Shown here piece by piece: positions 37,292-44,865 of a stretch of DNA of 44,865 nt. Location: positions 1 to 44,865 of the forward strand of contig JAGYJT010000025.1 of NCBI GenBank assembly GCA_018401955.1, written 5' to 3'. The stretch is from Chitinophagales bacterium. Its GTDB lineage: Bacteria; Bacteroidota; Bacteroidia; Chitinophagales; CAIOSU01. The translations under genes were made by a program, and so were the position numbers. Numbering within the stretch: the stretch's first letter is position 1; each line of letters opens with the position of its first letter. The notes beneath the pieces are model-generated. The model was given only the letters and a program-made list of their open reading frames with translations, ran no database searches and was not told the origin of the DNA.

Positions 37292-37328
37292 AGAATGAGG
37301 GAAAAGCATAGCTGCACCTTAAACTGAA

Positions 37329-37733
37329 TTATTCTCGTATGTAGCGTGCAAAAACGGATCTAAATTTTTCAAGCAATTGATCATTTTTAATTTCAATTTC
37401 CCAATAAGATGTGTCTATCAGCTCTATACATATTTCATAAGGTTCACTATATCCATTTGTTGGATTGATTCGGCAGGCGCATATATGTATGCTAAGAATT
37501 TGCTCTAGACAATTCCCCAAATTCAATAACTCATCGAAAGGAAACAATATGCCATCCAAGGAGTTATTTACTTTATCTTCCAATACAAGATAATCAAAAT
37601 CACAATCCCAAGTTCCCATAGCATCAAGCCAAAATAAGTACCAGTTATAACTGGAATAATCAGTTATCTGAGCTAAAATTTCTTTCAGAGTGATAACTTT
37701 GTTACCTGACTCCCATTGATTCAGCATAATCAT
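37329..37733 (-). CDS. Probable immunity protein next to a toxin tip
   Basis: An intact 134-residue acidic protein, starting MIMLNQWESGNKVITLKE, rich in Trp, Asp and Glu (ITDYSSYNWYLFWLDAMGTWDCDFDYLVL; YEICIELIDTSYWEIEIKNDQLL). No signal peptide or membrane segment. I do not recognise the family, but its size, acidity and position directly downstream (15 bases) of a polymorphic-toxin C-terminal fragment are those of an immunity protein that would bind and neutralise the toxin. It is AT-rich compared with the backbone, suggesting recent arrival. Confidence 0.55.
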   Translation of the reverse strand: MIMLNQWESGNKVITLKEILAQITDYSSYNWYLFWLDAMGTWDCDFDYLVLEDKVNNSLDGILFPFDELLNLGNCLEQILSIHICACRINPTNGYSEPYEICIELIDTSYWEIEIKNDQLLEKFRSVFARYIRE

Positions 37734-37747
37734 AACAACACATTTCG

Positions 37748-37888
37748 TTACAAATCTGGACTCATTGGTTGGGGATCTCCCCTCTTATAACTCCCTCTTG
37801 CTCCAGGATCACTTGGAGTATATTGATGCTCGTGAGGATTTGTATGGTTCGTTGGCCTTCCATGATCGGTAAAGTCAACGGTCGCCCT
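37748..37888 (-). pseudogene. C-terminal tip of an Rhs-like polymorphic toxin
   Basis: An open reading of 46 codons on the minus strand, RATVDFTDHGRPTNHTNPHE then HQYTPSDPGARGSYKRGDPQ, ending at the stop 37748-37750. The DFTDHGxPxxHxNPHxH pattern is common at the extreme C-terminus of Rhs/YD-repeat-associated toxin proteins of Bacteroidota. There is no start codon or upstream Rhs core: a stop precedes it in frame and the duplication begins about 185 bases upstream. It is thus an orphan tip with its presumed immunity gene. The assignment rests on motif resemblance. Confidence 0.5.
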
Positions 37889-38073
37889 GACAGATGATAA
37901 TTAACAATCCAAGATTGCAAGGGATGATTGATTGTATGGGCAGACAAGTTTTAACATCTGACTTGGGAAGAGAATGTGTAAATAACTTTCAAGGAGGATT
38001 TATTAAACTCAAAGATTTCCCCAATATAGATCTTAATCAGAAAACAGTAGGTCCTGATTGGAAGTGATGCCTC

Positions 38074-38657
38074 CCCTCGTCCTCGTCTTCTTGACGAGGA
38101 TGAAAAGGACCTCGCGTCTCCAGACGCCCGTGGGCACAAAACACAAAGGTATGTGCTAATTTAAAGTATGTTACATAATTTAACGGTATCACGCATATCT
38201 CGCCCCCGTTGGGTTAGCACTGTCCGAAAAGCTAAATGGTATGGCAACTTAGTCGTTTTTCAATGACAATACCGCATTAAATATACCTTCCTGCACGACA
38301 AAACAAGATTTTTCAGTACAAATTCCATGGACCATCGACTATCGACTATGAACCAAATCAATCCTCCCACTCCAATATCATCTCTACCGAGTAGTGGTCG
38401 CTTAGGCCAACGGTGGTGCCGTAGCGCTTGGGGTTGCCGCTTTTCCAGGCTGGGCCAATGCGTATGGTGGCGGTGCGTTTGATGGTAATGTTAGCGCCAT
38501 TGTCGCGTACCAAAATATAATCAACGGTGTGGTCAATTTCTGTGGTCGAAGCGGTGTCTTCCTTGCAATTGTAGTGCGGTTGCTGTTCTACGTGCAGCAG
38601 GCGCAGCATGGCTTCATAGTCTTCTGGCTTGCTTTTCTGGCAATTCATATCGCCACA
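38074..38657. repeat. ~590-bp direct duplication, copy 2
   Basis: The partner of 35914-36503, displaced by about 2156 bases. This copy is continuous with the intact exonuclease/phosphatase-family gene. It begins with a CCTCGTC-TTCTT-GACGAGG hairpin and includes TTCCTGCACGACAAAAC at 38288-38304 and the ATGGACCATCGAC stretch at 38324-38354. Confidence 0.85.
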
Positions 38658-39230
38658 AATAATCTGTATGGTGGCGCTATCTTCGTTGGGTTTTAGGAGC
38701 TCATCGTATAGTTGCCTAAACTGGTGACGGTTTACCTCTTGCGGGTTGCCGTTGGTATGGGTGCCCAATATCTGGAAAATGTGGCCGTTGTGCTCGCCCT
38801 CCACCATCAATCCACCTTTGCGGGCCAGGCAACCGTCGTTGGCGCATTCCGTAAATTCCACTTCTCCTTTTACGCTCAGTGGGCGGTCGCTCAATACCCA
38901 AATACCGCTATTGGCGCGCCAGCTAAATTTACGGTTGGCAGGGCCGTAATGGTAAGGGTATTGCTTCTTTAGTCCTTTGTAAATTTTGCGCCTTGAGCGC
39001 ATTTTAAACGCCTCTTGAAACACGATGATGTTGTAATCGCGCTTACCCAATTCTTCTACAATGCCTTTACAACGCTTACCTTTTTTGGTTTTATAGTACA
39101 CGCAATATGGTAGCATGTGTATGTTCCAACTTAAGATTTTGAATTGTTCGGGGTATGGCGGGGTGTACTCCTTTTGGGCGAAGGTGGGTAGGGATAAAAG
39201 TAGGGCAATTGCCAGAATAAGCGCTCGCAT
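38358..39230 (-). CDS. Endonuclease/exonuclease/phosphatase family protein, secreted
   Basis: A 290-residue metal-dependent phosphodiesterase of the EEP superfamily. The N-terminus MRALILAIALLLSLPTFAQK is a cleavable signal peptide, so it acts outside the cytoplasm. EEP motifs seen are ILSWNIHMLP (N-terminal Asn), NIIVFQEAF (metal-binding Glu), LGTHTNG, IICGDMNC (Asp/Asn pair) and the C-terminal GLSDHYSVEM (catalytic Asp-His). The arrangement is closest to neutral sphingomyelinases and related phospholipid or nucleotide phosphodiesterases; substrate unknown. A TATCTTTA box lies 22 bases upstream. A damaged copy of its 3' third exists in the duplication at 36205-36503. Confidence 0.92.
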   Translation of the reverse strand: MRALILAIALLLSLPTFAQKEYTPPYPEQFKILSWNIHMLPYCVYYKTKKGKRCKGIVEELGKRDYNIIVFQEAFKMRSRRKIYKGLKKQYPYHYGPANRKFSWRANSGIWVLSDRPLSVKGEVEFTECANDGCLARKGGLMVEGEHNGHIFQILGTHTNGNPQEVNRHQFRQLYDELLKPNEDSATIQIICGDMNCQKSKPEDYEAMLRLLHVEQQPHYNCKEDTASTTEIDHTVDYILVRDNGANITIKRTATIRIGPAWKSGNPKRYGTTVGLSDHYSVEMILEWED

Positions 39231-39252
39231 AATGGGTGGTTGGTGTGATGGT

Positions 39253-39260
39253 TAAAGATA
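39253..39260 (-). promoter_or_regulatory. Probable -7 box of the EEP-family gene
   Basis: TATCTTTA on the minus strand, 22 bases upstream of the ATG at 39230. Confidence 0.4.
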
Positions 39261-39290
39261 AGGATGTTGATTGAATACCGTATTTTGTTA

Positions 39291-39392
39291 GAACCTTGAT
39301 TTATTAAAGGATTGGCAGATTAGGAAAGGATTTTTACCGCAATACGTAAAAATCCTTTCCTAATCACGGTAATCAAGCAGAATCAGGGTTCC
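39291..39392. repeat. GAACCTTGATT palindromic repeat, copy 3
   Basis: The most symmetrical copy: outer ends GAACCTTGATT / AATCAGGGTTC, and a perfect 15-bp inner stem GGAAAGGATTTTTAC (39323-39337) with GTAAAAATCCTTTCC (39346-39360). It lies between the divergent EEP-family and murF-alr genes. Confidence 0.8.
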
Positions 39393-39482
39393 AAACCTCA
39401 TTAACCCTCGCCCAAGGCGAGGCAAGTCTATAACCCACCTACCAATAATCAAAAAACAAAGTGGCATGTCGTTTGCCTTGGT

Positions 39483-39490
39483 TATCTTTG
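39483..39490 (+). promoter_or_regulatory. Probable -7 box of murF-alr
   Basis: TATCTTTG, an exact TAnnTTTG, ending 18 bases before the ATG at 39509 and overlapping the earlier in-frame ATGs, which argues for 39509 as the real start. Confidence 0.5.
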
Positions 39491-39508
39491 ATGCTCCAAA
39501 CTGGCTAC

Positions 39509-42034
39509 ATGGCTACCACAGGCTACACATCTCAACAACTCGCTAAAGTAATGGGCGGCAACTGGCTCCAGTTTACTGGAGATAGGCCTATACACGGTTT
39601 GTCGTTGGATAGCCGCAAAATTACTGACCCAGAAACGGCCCTGTTTTTTGCCGTAAAAGGCAAACGCCACGATGGCCATAAGTTTTTGGGCGAGCTGTAT
39701 GCATTAGGTGTGCGCAACTTTGTAGTTACCGAAGAAGAGAAAGCCTACGACCTGCCAGAAGCCAACGTTTTAAAGGTAAATGATAGCATCCGTGCCCTGC
39801 AAAACTTGGTAGCTTGGCATCGTGAGCAATACAAACTGCCCGTTATCGGCATTACGGGCAGCAACGGCAAAACCATTGTAAAAGAGTGGCTGTATCAGTT
39901 GTTGGAAGAAGATTATGTAATAGTGCGCAGCCCTAAGAGCTACAACAGCCAAATAGGCGTACCGCTATCGGTTTGGCAATTGAACGATAGCCATACACTG
40001 GGCATATTTGAGGCGGGCATATCAGAAGCCGGGGAAATGGAGCACTTGCAGAAGGTGATAAAACCCGACATCGGTATTTTTACCAATATCGGTGAGGCGC
40101 ACAGCGAAGGTTTCTTGAACAATCGCCACAAGGTAAAGGAGAAGCTGAAACTGTTTATCCATAGCCGCATCCTTATCTATTGTAAAGATTACCACGAGAT
40201 AACCCAGGCCATTACCGAAATACGCAGCCAGTTTACCGACGACGAGGCGCAAGAAAAGTTCCAGTTGTTTACCTGGGCACACAAAACCGATGCCGACCTC
40301 CGCATTACCAAAATAGAATCAAGCAGCAACGAGACTCGTATTGAAGGAGTATATAAAGGGGAGGAGATACACATTGTTACCCCATTTATTGATAAAGCAA
40401 GCATAGAAAACTCAATACACTGCTGGGCAACCATGCTATACCTGCGGGTACACCAAGAGGTAATACAAGAGCGGATGCGCAAGTTGGGTAAAATAGCCAT
40501 GCGCCTAGAACTAAAGGATGCCGTGAATAACTGTAGCTTGATAAACGATAGCTATAACTCCGACCTTGGCTCGCTAACTATTGCCTTAGACTTTTTGAAC
40601 CAACAGAAGCAGCACCCAAAAAAAACCCTCATCTTGTCAGATATACTACAGTCTGGCAAAAGTGAGATGGACTTGTATGAAGATGTGGCGGCGTTGGTAG
40701 GTCAAAAAAACATAACCCGCCTATTGGGTATCGGCAAAGCCATCTCAAGGCAGCATAAAATTTTTGAAAACAACCCGAAGCTGGAGGTTGCCTTTTTTGA
40801 GAGCACCGATGCATTTTTGGCACAATTGGCTTCCATCCATTTTACAGACGAAACCATACTGTTAAAAGGTGCCCGTAGTTTTGAGTTTGAGCGTATAAGT
40901 AAGCTACTGGAGCAAAAGGTACACGAAACGGTATTGGAGATTAACCTAAATGCCCTGGCGCACAACCTACAAGTGTACCACAGCCTGCTTAAGCCTGGGG
41001 TGAAAACCATGGTGATGGTAAAGGCGCTATCGTATGGTAGTGGCAGCTTTGAGGTGGCCAACACTTTGCAGTTCCACAGGGCTGATTATTTAGCCGTAGC
41101 CTATACCGATGAGGCCGTTACTTTGCGCAAAGGTGGCATTACATTGCCTATAATGGTAATGAACCCCGAGCCTAGAAGTTTTGAGGCCATAGTACAGTAT
41201 CAACTAGAACCTGATTTATACAACGAGGGCATTTTCCAGAAATTTAGTGAGTACTTGCAGTTAAGCGGGCATGCTAATGCCGATAAGCCGCTCCCTATCC
41301 ATATTGAGCTGGATACGGGTATGCACCGGTTAGGTTATGGGCCCAACGATATAGCTAGCCTGTTAGATATTTTGCAGGCTTCGCCATGGCTTAAGGTGCA
41401 AAGCATATTCTCACATCTAGCTGCCAGCGAAGAGGCCGTGCATGATGGCTTTACCAGTGAACAAATTGCTAGGTTTGAGCAAATGAGCTTGCAGATTATC
41501 AAAAGCCTTGATTACCAACCGATGAGGCACATACTCAACTCGGCGGGTATAGCTCGTTTTCCGGATGCACAATATGATATGGTGCGGTTGGGCTTGGGTG
41601 TATATGGCATTGATACCAGTACCGCACTGGCAGGCAAACTGCAACAAGTGGGCCGCATGCGCACTACTGTTTCGCAGCTTCGCACCATTGCCGCTGGCGA
41701 TACCGTAAGCTATAGCCGCACTTACACTGCTGCTACCGAGCGCCGCATTGCTACTGTATGCGTGGGCTATGCTGATGGTATTGATAGGCGCTTAAGCAAT
41801 GGCATAGGCAGCATGATGGTGCATGGGTGCTTAGCGCCTATTGTTGGCAAGGTATGCATGGATATGTGTATGCTAGATGTAACCGATGTGCCGGAAGCCA
41901 CAGAGGGTGATGAGGTTATCGTGTTCGGCCCTGAACTGCCCGTTCAAAAAGTTGCTGAGTGGGCGGGCACTATCCCCTATGAAATACTTACGGGTATTAG
42001 CAGCAGGGTTAAAAGGGTTTATTGGCAGGAGTAA
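39509..42034 (+). CDS. Bifunctional UDP-MurNAc-tripeptide:D-Ala-D-Ala ligase / alanine racemase
   Basis: A MurF-Alr fusion, a typical arrangement in Bacteroidota, that both makes D-alanine and adds D-Ala-D-Ala to the peptidoglycan precursor. The MurF half (residues 1 to about 465) has the ATP loop GITGSNGKTIVKEWLYQLLE near residue 115, GIFEAGISEAGEM, and NDSYNSDLGSLTIALDFL. The racemase half begins at VLEINLNALAHNLQVYHSLL near residue 475. It has the PLP lysine in VKALSYGSG (usually KANAYGHG; here Leu-Ser replace two residues), HIELDTGMHRLGY, MVRLGLGVYGID, VSYSRTYTA with the catalytic Tyr, and VGYADGIDRRLSNG. Intact, 841 residues, cytosolic. The ATG at 39509 is supported by the -7 box just before it. 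Confidence 0.95.
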   Translation: MATTGYTSQQLAKVMGGNWLQFTGDRPIHGLSLDSRKITDPETALFFAVKGKRHDGHKFLGELYALGVRNFVVTEEEKAYDLPEANVLKVNDSIRALQNLVAWHREQYKLPVIGITGSNGKTIVKEWLYQLLEEDYVIVRSPKSYNSQIGVPLSVWQLNDSHTLGIFEAGISEAGEMEHLQKVIKPDIGIFTNIGEAHSEGFLNNRHKVKEKLKLFIHSRILIYCKDYHEITQAITEIRSQFTDDEAQEKFQLFTWAHKTDADLRITKIESSSNETRIEGVYKGEEIHIVTPFIDKASIENSIHCWATMLYLRVHQEVIQERMRKLGKIAMRLELKDAVNNCSLINDSYNSDLGSLTIALDFLNQQKQHPKKTLILSDILQSGKSEMDLYEDVAALVGQKNITRLLGIGKAISRQHKIFENNPKLEVAFFESTDAFLAQLASIHFTDETILLKGARSFEFERISKLLEQKVHETVLEINLNALAHNLQVYHSLLKPGVKTMVMVKALSYGSGSFEVANTLQFHRADYLAVAYTDEAVTLRKGGITLPIMVMNPEPRSFEAIVQYQLEPDLYNEGIFQKFSEYLQLSGHANADKPLPIHIELDTGMHRLGYGPNDIASLLDILQASPWLKVQSIFSHLAASEEAVHDGFTSEQIARFEQMSLQIIKSLDYQPMRHILNSAGIARFPDAQYDMVRLGLGVYGIDTSTALAGKLQQVGRMRTTVSQLRTIAAGDTVSYSRTYTAATERRIATVCVGYADGIDRRLSNGIGSMMVHGCLAPIVGKVCMDMCMLDVTDVPEATEGDEVIVFGPELPVQKVAEWAGTIPYEILTGISSRVKRVYWQE

Positions 42035-42082
42035 ACAACCCCTTTTTTTGATTATTATTAACCACTTGCGCAATTATTTGCT

Positions 42083-42090
42083 TATCTTTA
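42083..42090 (+). promoter_or_regulatory. Possible -7 box for a long rho leader
   Basis: TATCTTTA with TTG at 42066-42068, but spacing is short (14 bases) and it lies 267 bases before the rho ATG. If used, rho has a leader of about 260 nt. The rest of 42035-42356 shows no gene. Confidence 0.3.
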
Positions 42091-42356
42091 AACCATATTA
42101 GCGGATAGGCCGTTATTAGGGAAGTTAAGATTGATGCAGCAAATTGCTAGTTCCAAAAAGTTTCAGTAAAATTGCATCACAATATCCAACTACATCCTAC
42201 TTATTACCTCAATACCCATTAATAACTAACTCAAGAATTTATTGATTAACGGATAATTTCGTTTCCCAATCGCTGATACCCGTCCGGGTTAGATGCAGAT
42301 AGTTTTCCACTTATGACGTTTTTAACAAAACCATCTTTTTAATTAAACATCACCGT

Positions 42357-44192
42357 ATGTACGATATCCTGCAATTAAATGAAATGTTGGTTCCTGATCT
42401 TAAGGAAATTGCAGACAAACTCAACATTAAAGATTACCGTAAGCTTGACAAGCAAGACCTGATTTATAAAATATTGGATGAGCAAGCCGTAAACCCTAAC
42501 AAGGTAAAAAGCTTAAAAGGCGAAAAAACCGAAGACCCTACCTCTATGTCGAAAGCACCGAGCAAAGGCAAGGATAATGAGCGCCGCACCCGCAAGCCCC
42601 GAGTAACCAAAGACGATACCAATAAGGAAACTCCGGCTGCCGAGGCCACCGAAGAAGCACCCAAAGAAGCCGCCAAGCCAGAGCCTAAAGCTGCCGAAAA
42701 AGCTAGCGCCAAAGCAAGGCCTGCCGCCAAAGCTGCTGACGAGCGCCCACGCCGTGGCCGCAAAACTGACGACGACAACGCTGGCAACAAAGCCCCTAAG
42801 GCTGAATTGTTTGCTGAGCAAGACGGCAACAAAAAAGATGCCCCTGCACCTAAGGAAGAGTCAACTGACGCGCCTAAAGCCCAGGATGCACCAGCTGGTG
42901 AAAATACCCCAGCAGCAAAAGATAACGATAAGCCTCAACGCGACCAAAAAGACCAAAAGGATAATAAGGATGAGCCAGAGCGTAAGCCTTATGGCCAGCA
43001 GGTAATGGAGAAACGCGAGCAGCAACGCCAACAGCGTGAAAAACGTGAGCAGCGCGAACCAACCTTCAATATTGAGTTTGATGGTGTAATTGAAAGCGAA
43101 GGCGTGTTGGAAATGATGCCTGATGGGTATGGTTTCCTTCGCAGCAGCGATTATAACTACCTTTCATCTCCCGATGATATCTACGTATCGCCCAGCCAGA
43201 TTAAACTGTTTGGTTTGAAAACCGGCGATACCGTAAATGGTACTGTACGTCCACCAAAAGAAGGCGAAAAATACTTTGCCTTGCTAAAGGTTGACCAATT
43301 GAATGGCAGAGACCCGCGCGAAGTGCGCGATAGGGTGCCGTTTGATTACCTTACCCCACTTTTTCCGCAAGAAAAATTCAAGTTGTTTAACGGTGGCGAC
43401 GATTACAGCACCCGCTTGATGGACTTGTTTACCCCTATCGGTAAAGGTCAGCGTGGTTTGATTGTGGCGCAGCCAAAAACCGGTAAAACCATGTTGCTTA
43501 AGAGCGTGGCTAACGCCATTGCCAAAAACCACCCAGAGGCTTACCTTATCATCCTTTTGATTGATGAGCGCCCAGAGGAAGTAACTGACATGAAACGCAG
43601 CGTAAACGCCGAGGTGATTGCCTCAACGTTTGACGAGCCAGCCGATAAGCACGTAAAAGTTTCGAGCATTGTGTTGCAAAAAGCCAAGCGATTGGTAGAG
43701 TGTGGCCACGATGTAATTATCCTGCTTGATTCTATTACCCGCTTGGCACGCGCCCACAATACCGTGGCCCCTGCCAGTGGCAAGGTACTATCGGGTGGTG
43801 TTGAGGCCAACGCCTTGCACAAGCCTAAGCAGTTCTTTGGCGCAGCCCGTAAAATTGAAAACGGTGGCTCATTAACCATATTGGCTACTGCTTTAATTGA
43901 TACCGGAAGCAAAATGGATGAGGTGATATTTGAAGAGTTTAAAGGTACCGGTAACATGGAGCTGCAGTTGGACCGCAAGTTGGCCAACCGTCGTATCTAC
44001 CCGGCTATCGATTTGACTACTTCGAGCACACGTCGCGAAGACTTGCTGTTAGACCGCGAAACCCTACAGCGTATGTGGGTATTGCGCAAGCACTTGGCCG
44101 ATATGAACACCGAAGAGGCCATGAACTTCCTATTGCAAAACATGAAAGGCACCCGCACCAACGAGGAGTTTATCATCAGCATGAACGGCTAA
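42357..44192 (+). CDS. rho: Transcription termination factor Rho with long charged insertion
   Basis: A hexameric RNA-dependent ATPase that terminates transcription. The 611-residue protein has the N-terminal Rho_N domain ([20 protein letters not shown], residues 10-45). A low-complexity insertion rich in Lys, Glu, Ala and Pro runs from about 60 to 235, then the cold-shock-like RNA-binding domain ([20 protein letters not shown]) from 247 to 325. The ATPase core follows: Walker [17 protein letters not shown] near 366, Walker [17 protein letters not shown] near 455, and [20 protein letters not shown] with [11 protein letters not shown] in the hexamer interface. The insertion is disordered and is a known Bacteroidota feature linked elsewhere to condensate formation. 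The Walker A here has QPKT where APKA is usual. Intact. Confidence 0.97.
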   Translation: MYDILQLNEMLVPDLKEIADKLNIKDYRKLDKQDLIYKILDEQAVNPNKVKSLKGEKTEDPTSMSKAPSKGKDNERRTRKPRVTKDDTNKETPAAEATEEAPKEAAKPEPKAAEKASAKARPAAKAADERPRRGRKTDDDNAGNKAPKAELFAEQDGNKKDAPAPKEESTDAPKAQDAPAGENTPAAKDNDKPQRDQKDQKDNKDEPERKPYGQQVMEKREQQRQQREKREQREPTFNIEFDGVIESEGVLEMMPDGYGFLRSSDYNYLSSPDDIYVSPSQIKLFGLKTGDTVNGTVRPPKEGEKYFALLKVDQLNGRDPREVRDRVPFDYLTPLFPQEKFKLFNGGDDYSTRLMDLFTPIGKGQRGLIVAQPKTGKTMLLKSVANAIAKNHPEAYLIILLIDERPEEVTDMKRSVNAEVIASTFDEPADKHVKVSSIVLQKAKRLVECGHDVIILLDSITRLARAHNTVAPASGKVLSGGVEANALHKPKQFFGAARKIENGGSLTILATALIDTGSKMDEVIFEEFKGTGNMELQLDRKLANRRIYPAIDLTTSSTRREDLLLDRETLQRMWVLRKHLADMNTEEAMNFLLQNMKGTRTNEEFIISMNG

Positions 44193-44216
44193 TTAGCCCT
44201 CAATATACCTACACGC

Positions 44217-44245
44217 AAGCCGTCTCGTTCTAAACGAGACGGCTT
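44217..44245 (+). terminator. Intrinsic terminator after rho
   Basis: AAGCCGTCTCGTT and AACGAGACGGCTT form a perfect 13-bp stem with a 3-base loop, followed by GTTGTTTTTT. It lies 24 bases after the rho stop. Confidence 0.9.
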
Positions 44246-44277
44246 GTTGTTTTTTAACAATGTCACAAACCACCTGT

Positions 44278-44420
44278 CATCCCCCTTCGACGAAAAGCTC
44301 AGGGCAGGCTCAGCGAGGGACCCTCCAGCGGATAAGAACTAACGATGCCCTATTACTGAACCCCAAACCGCTGATGCGCTATACCCTTATCCATCGACCA
44401 TCGACCGTGGACCATGGACC
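44278..44420. repeat. Dispersed repeat fragments after rho
   Basis: CATCCCCCTTCGACGAAAAG through GCGAGGGACCCTCCAGC at about 44278-44328 belongs to the same family as fragments near 499-545, 992-1040 and 10087-10264. CCATCGACCATCGACCGTGG at 44391-44420 is made of GACCATC/GACCGTG heptamers shared with 36172-36202 and 38324-38354. No gene here. Confidence 0.6.
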
Positions 44421-44485
44421 AACAGTTGGAACCACCTGTTACCCCATTCGGTTTATTTATTGGTAACTTAGCAAAACCAAAAGTT

Positions 44486-44865
44486 ATGTTGAAGAATCCA
44501 TTTTTTAAGCCCGTAAAACTGCGCCGGTTCGATTATCAGCCGGTGTTCTACGACCCGAAGAAAGACACGGGTGAAGACAGCGTTGAGCAAAAACGTTTCG
44601 ACTTTAAATCGGCATACGAAGAGCAAAAATCTGAAGTAAGCCCGAGCTTTGACATGTACCACCGCGGCAGCGTAGATTACGACACCGAGCGCATCCGCAA
44701 GAGCCGCTACGTAAAAATGGCCCTTATGATGGGCATGGCCTCCATCGTGTTTGTATACTACGTATTGCCCCGGCCTCAGTTGATAACCATTATCGAGCAA
44801 GCCTTCCAGCTACCCCCGCTCATCTACGAAGCCGCCCTCTTCCTCCTCGTCTTCATCATGCTCAT
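44486..44865 (+). CDS. Small membrane protein, cut by the window edge
   Basis: An open frame from ATG 44486 to the window end, at least 126 residues, too near the edge for its stop to be seen. It begins MLKNPFFKPVKLRRFDYQPV, is charged and polar to about residue 75 (FYDPKKDTGEDS, FDMYHRGSVDYDTERIRKSR), then has hydrophobic segments MALMMGMASIVFVYYVL and AALFLLVFIML. The RFDYQPVFYDP opening resembles a short conserved Bacteroidota family, often mislabelled as riboflavin synthase beta. Function unknown. The opposite-strand reading (44468-44800) is a shadow. Confidence 0.7.
   Translation, partial: MLKNPFFKPVKLRRFDYQPVFYDPKKDTGEDSVEQKRFDFKSAYEEQKSEVSPSFDMYHRGSVDYDTERIRKSRYVKMALMMGMASIVFVYYVLPRPQLITIIEQAFQLPPLIYEAALFLLVFIML

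Noticed and set aside
37893-38068. 58-codon plus-strand frame starting MIINNPRLQGMIDCMGRQ
   Set aside because: Lies opposite the toxin-tip region, no ribosome-binding site or family resemblance; the minus-strand motif is more convincing.
38124-38200. Possible short tandem repeats resembling a CRISPR array
   Set aside because: The repeats are two or three dispersed copies tied to REP/RAYT elements, with no regular spacer pattern or cas genes.
42464-42832. Minus-strand frames of 122 and 102 codons in rho
   Set aside because: They arise from the low-complexity Lys/Glu/Ala insertion of Rho read backwards.
44468-44800. 110-codon minus-strand frame at the window end
   Set aside because: Opposite a better plus-strand frame with membrane segments and family-like N-terminus.

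Overview
The window looks like a chromosomal segment of an uncultured member of the Bacteroidota. Seen in the sequence: a fused MurF-alanine racemase, a Rho factor with a long charged insertion, DUF885 and other lipoproteins, and TATCTTTR / TAAATTTG boxes (the Bacteroidota -7 consensus TAnnTTTG) just upstream of several starts. I see no rRNA, tRNA or CRISPR array. Coordinates of frameshifted genes are reconstructions made by following conserved motifs through changes of reading frame.

Layout. 0-10 kb is intact backbone: a DUF559 protein, metK, a small lipoprotein, an MscS channel, a DUF885 lipoprotein, a diacylglycerol-kinase-like lipid kinase, a cyclase-family protein and an S9 peptidase. 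10.4-15.3 kb is an AT-rich defence island on the minus strand: a C5-cytosine methyltransferase, a McrB-like AAA+ ATPase and a DUF2357 nuclease-like protein with overlapping ends, all broken by many small indels. 15.4-21.5 kb is backbone again: a WYL regulator, a fatty acid hydroxylase, a DinB-family protein, OxyR, an unknown protein, a low-molecular-weight phosphatase and mnmE (frameshifted). 21.5-25.4 kb is a second AT-rich island on the plus strand: an XRE regulator, two tandem related C5-cytosine methyltransferases that overlap by ATGA, and a probable type II restriction endonuclease, again full of indels and holding a run of 22 A. 25.8-34.5 kb has a lipoprotein, Sua5, a DNA/RNA endonuclease, a quinone oxidoreductase, an STM3941-like membrane protein, a RhuM fragment, a MafI-like immunity protein, the overlapping Kdo operon HAD-kdsD-kdsA (minus strand), a pentapeptide-repeat protein and a long-chain-type acyl-CoA dehydrogenase. 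34.6-39.4 kb is a repeat-rich accessory stretch: a REP-associated tyrosine transposase with REP hairpins, a ~590-bp direct duplication carrying the 3' end of an exonuclease/phosphatase-family gene, a TPR lipoprotein relic, and an Rhs-like toxin tip beside a probable immunity gene. 39.5-44.9 kb is core: murF-alr, rho and the start of a small membrane protein.

Two themes stand out. First, two separate C5-methylation-based restriction islands lie 6 kb apart; one couples a methyltransferase to McrB/DUF2357 proteins, an arrangement that recalls LlaJI and BsuMI. Second, the 3' end of kdsA is present three times around a RhuM fragment and an orphan immunity gene, as if small cassettes had been inserted there. 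A strong caution: frameshifts are absent from 0-10.4, 15.4-20.3 and 39.4-44.9 kb but frequent in 10.4-15.3 and 20.3-38.7 kb, including in housekeeping genes (mnmE, sua5, kdsD). Many therefore look like uncorrected sequencing indels rather than biological decay.
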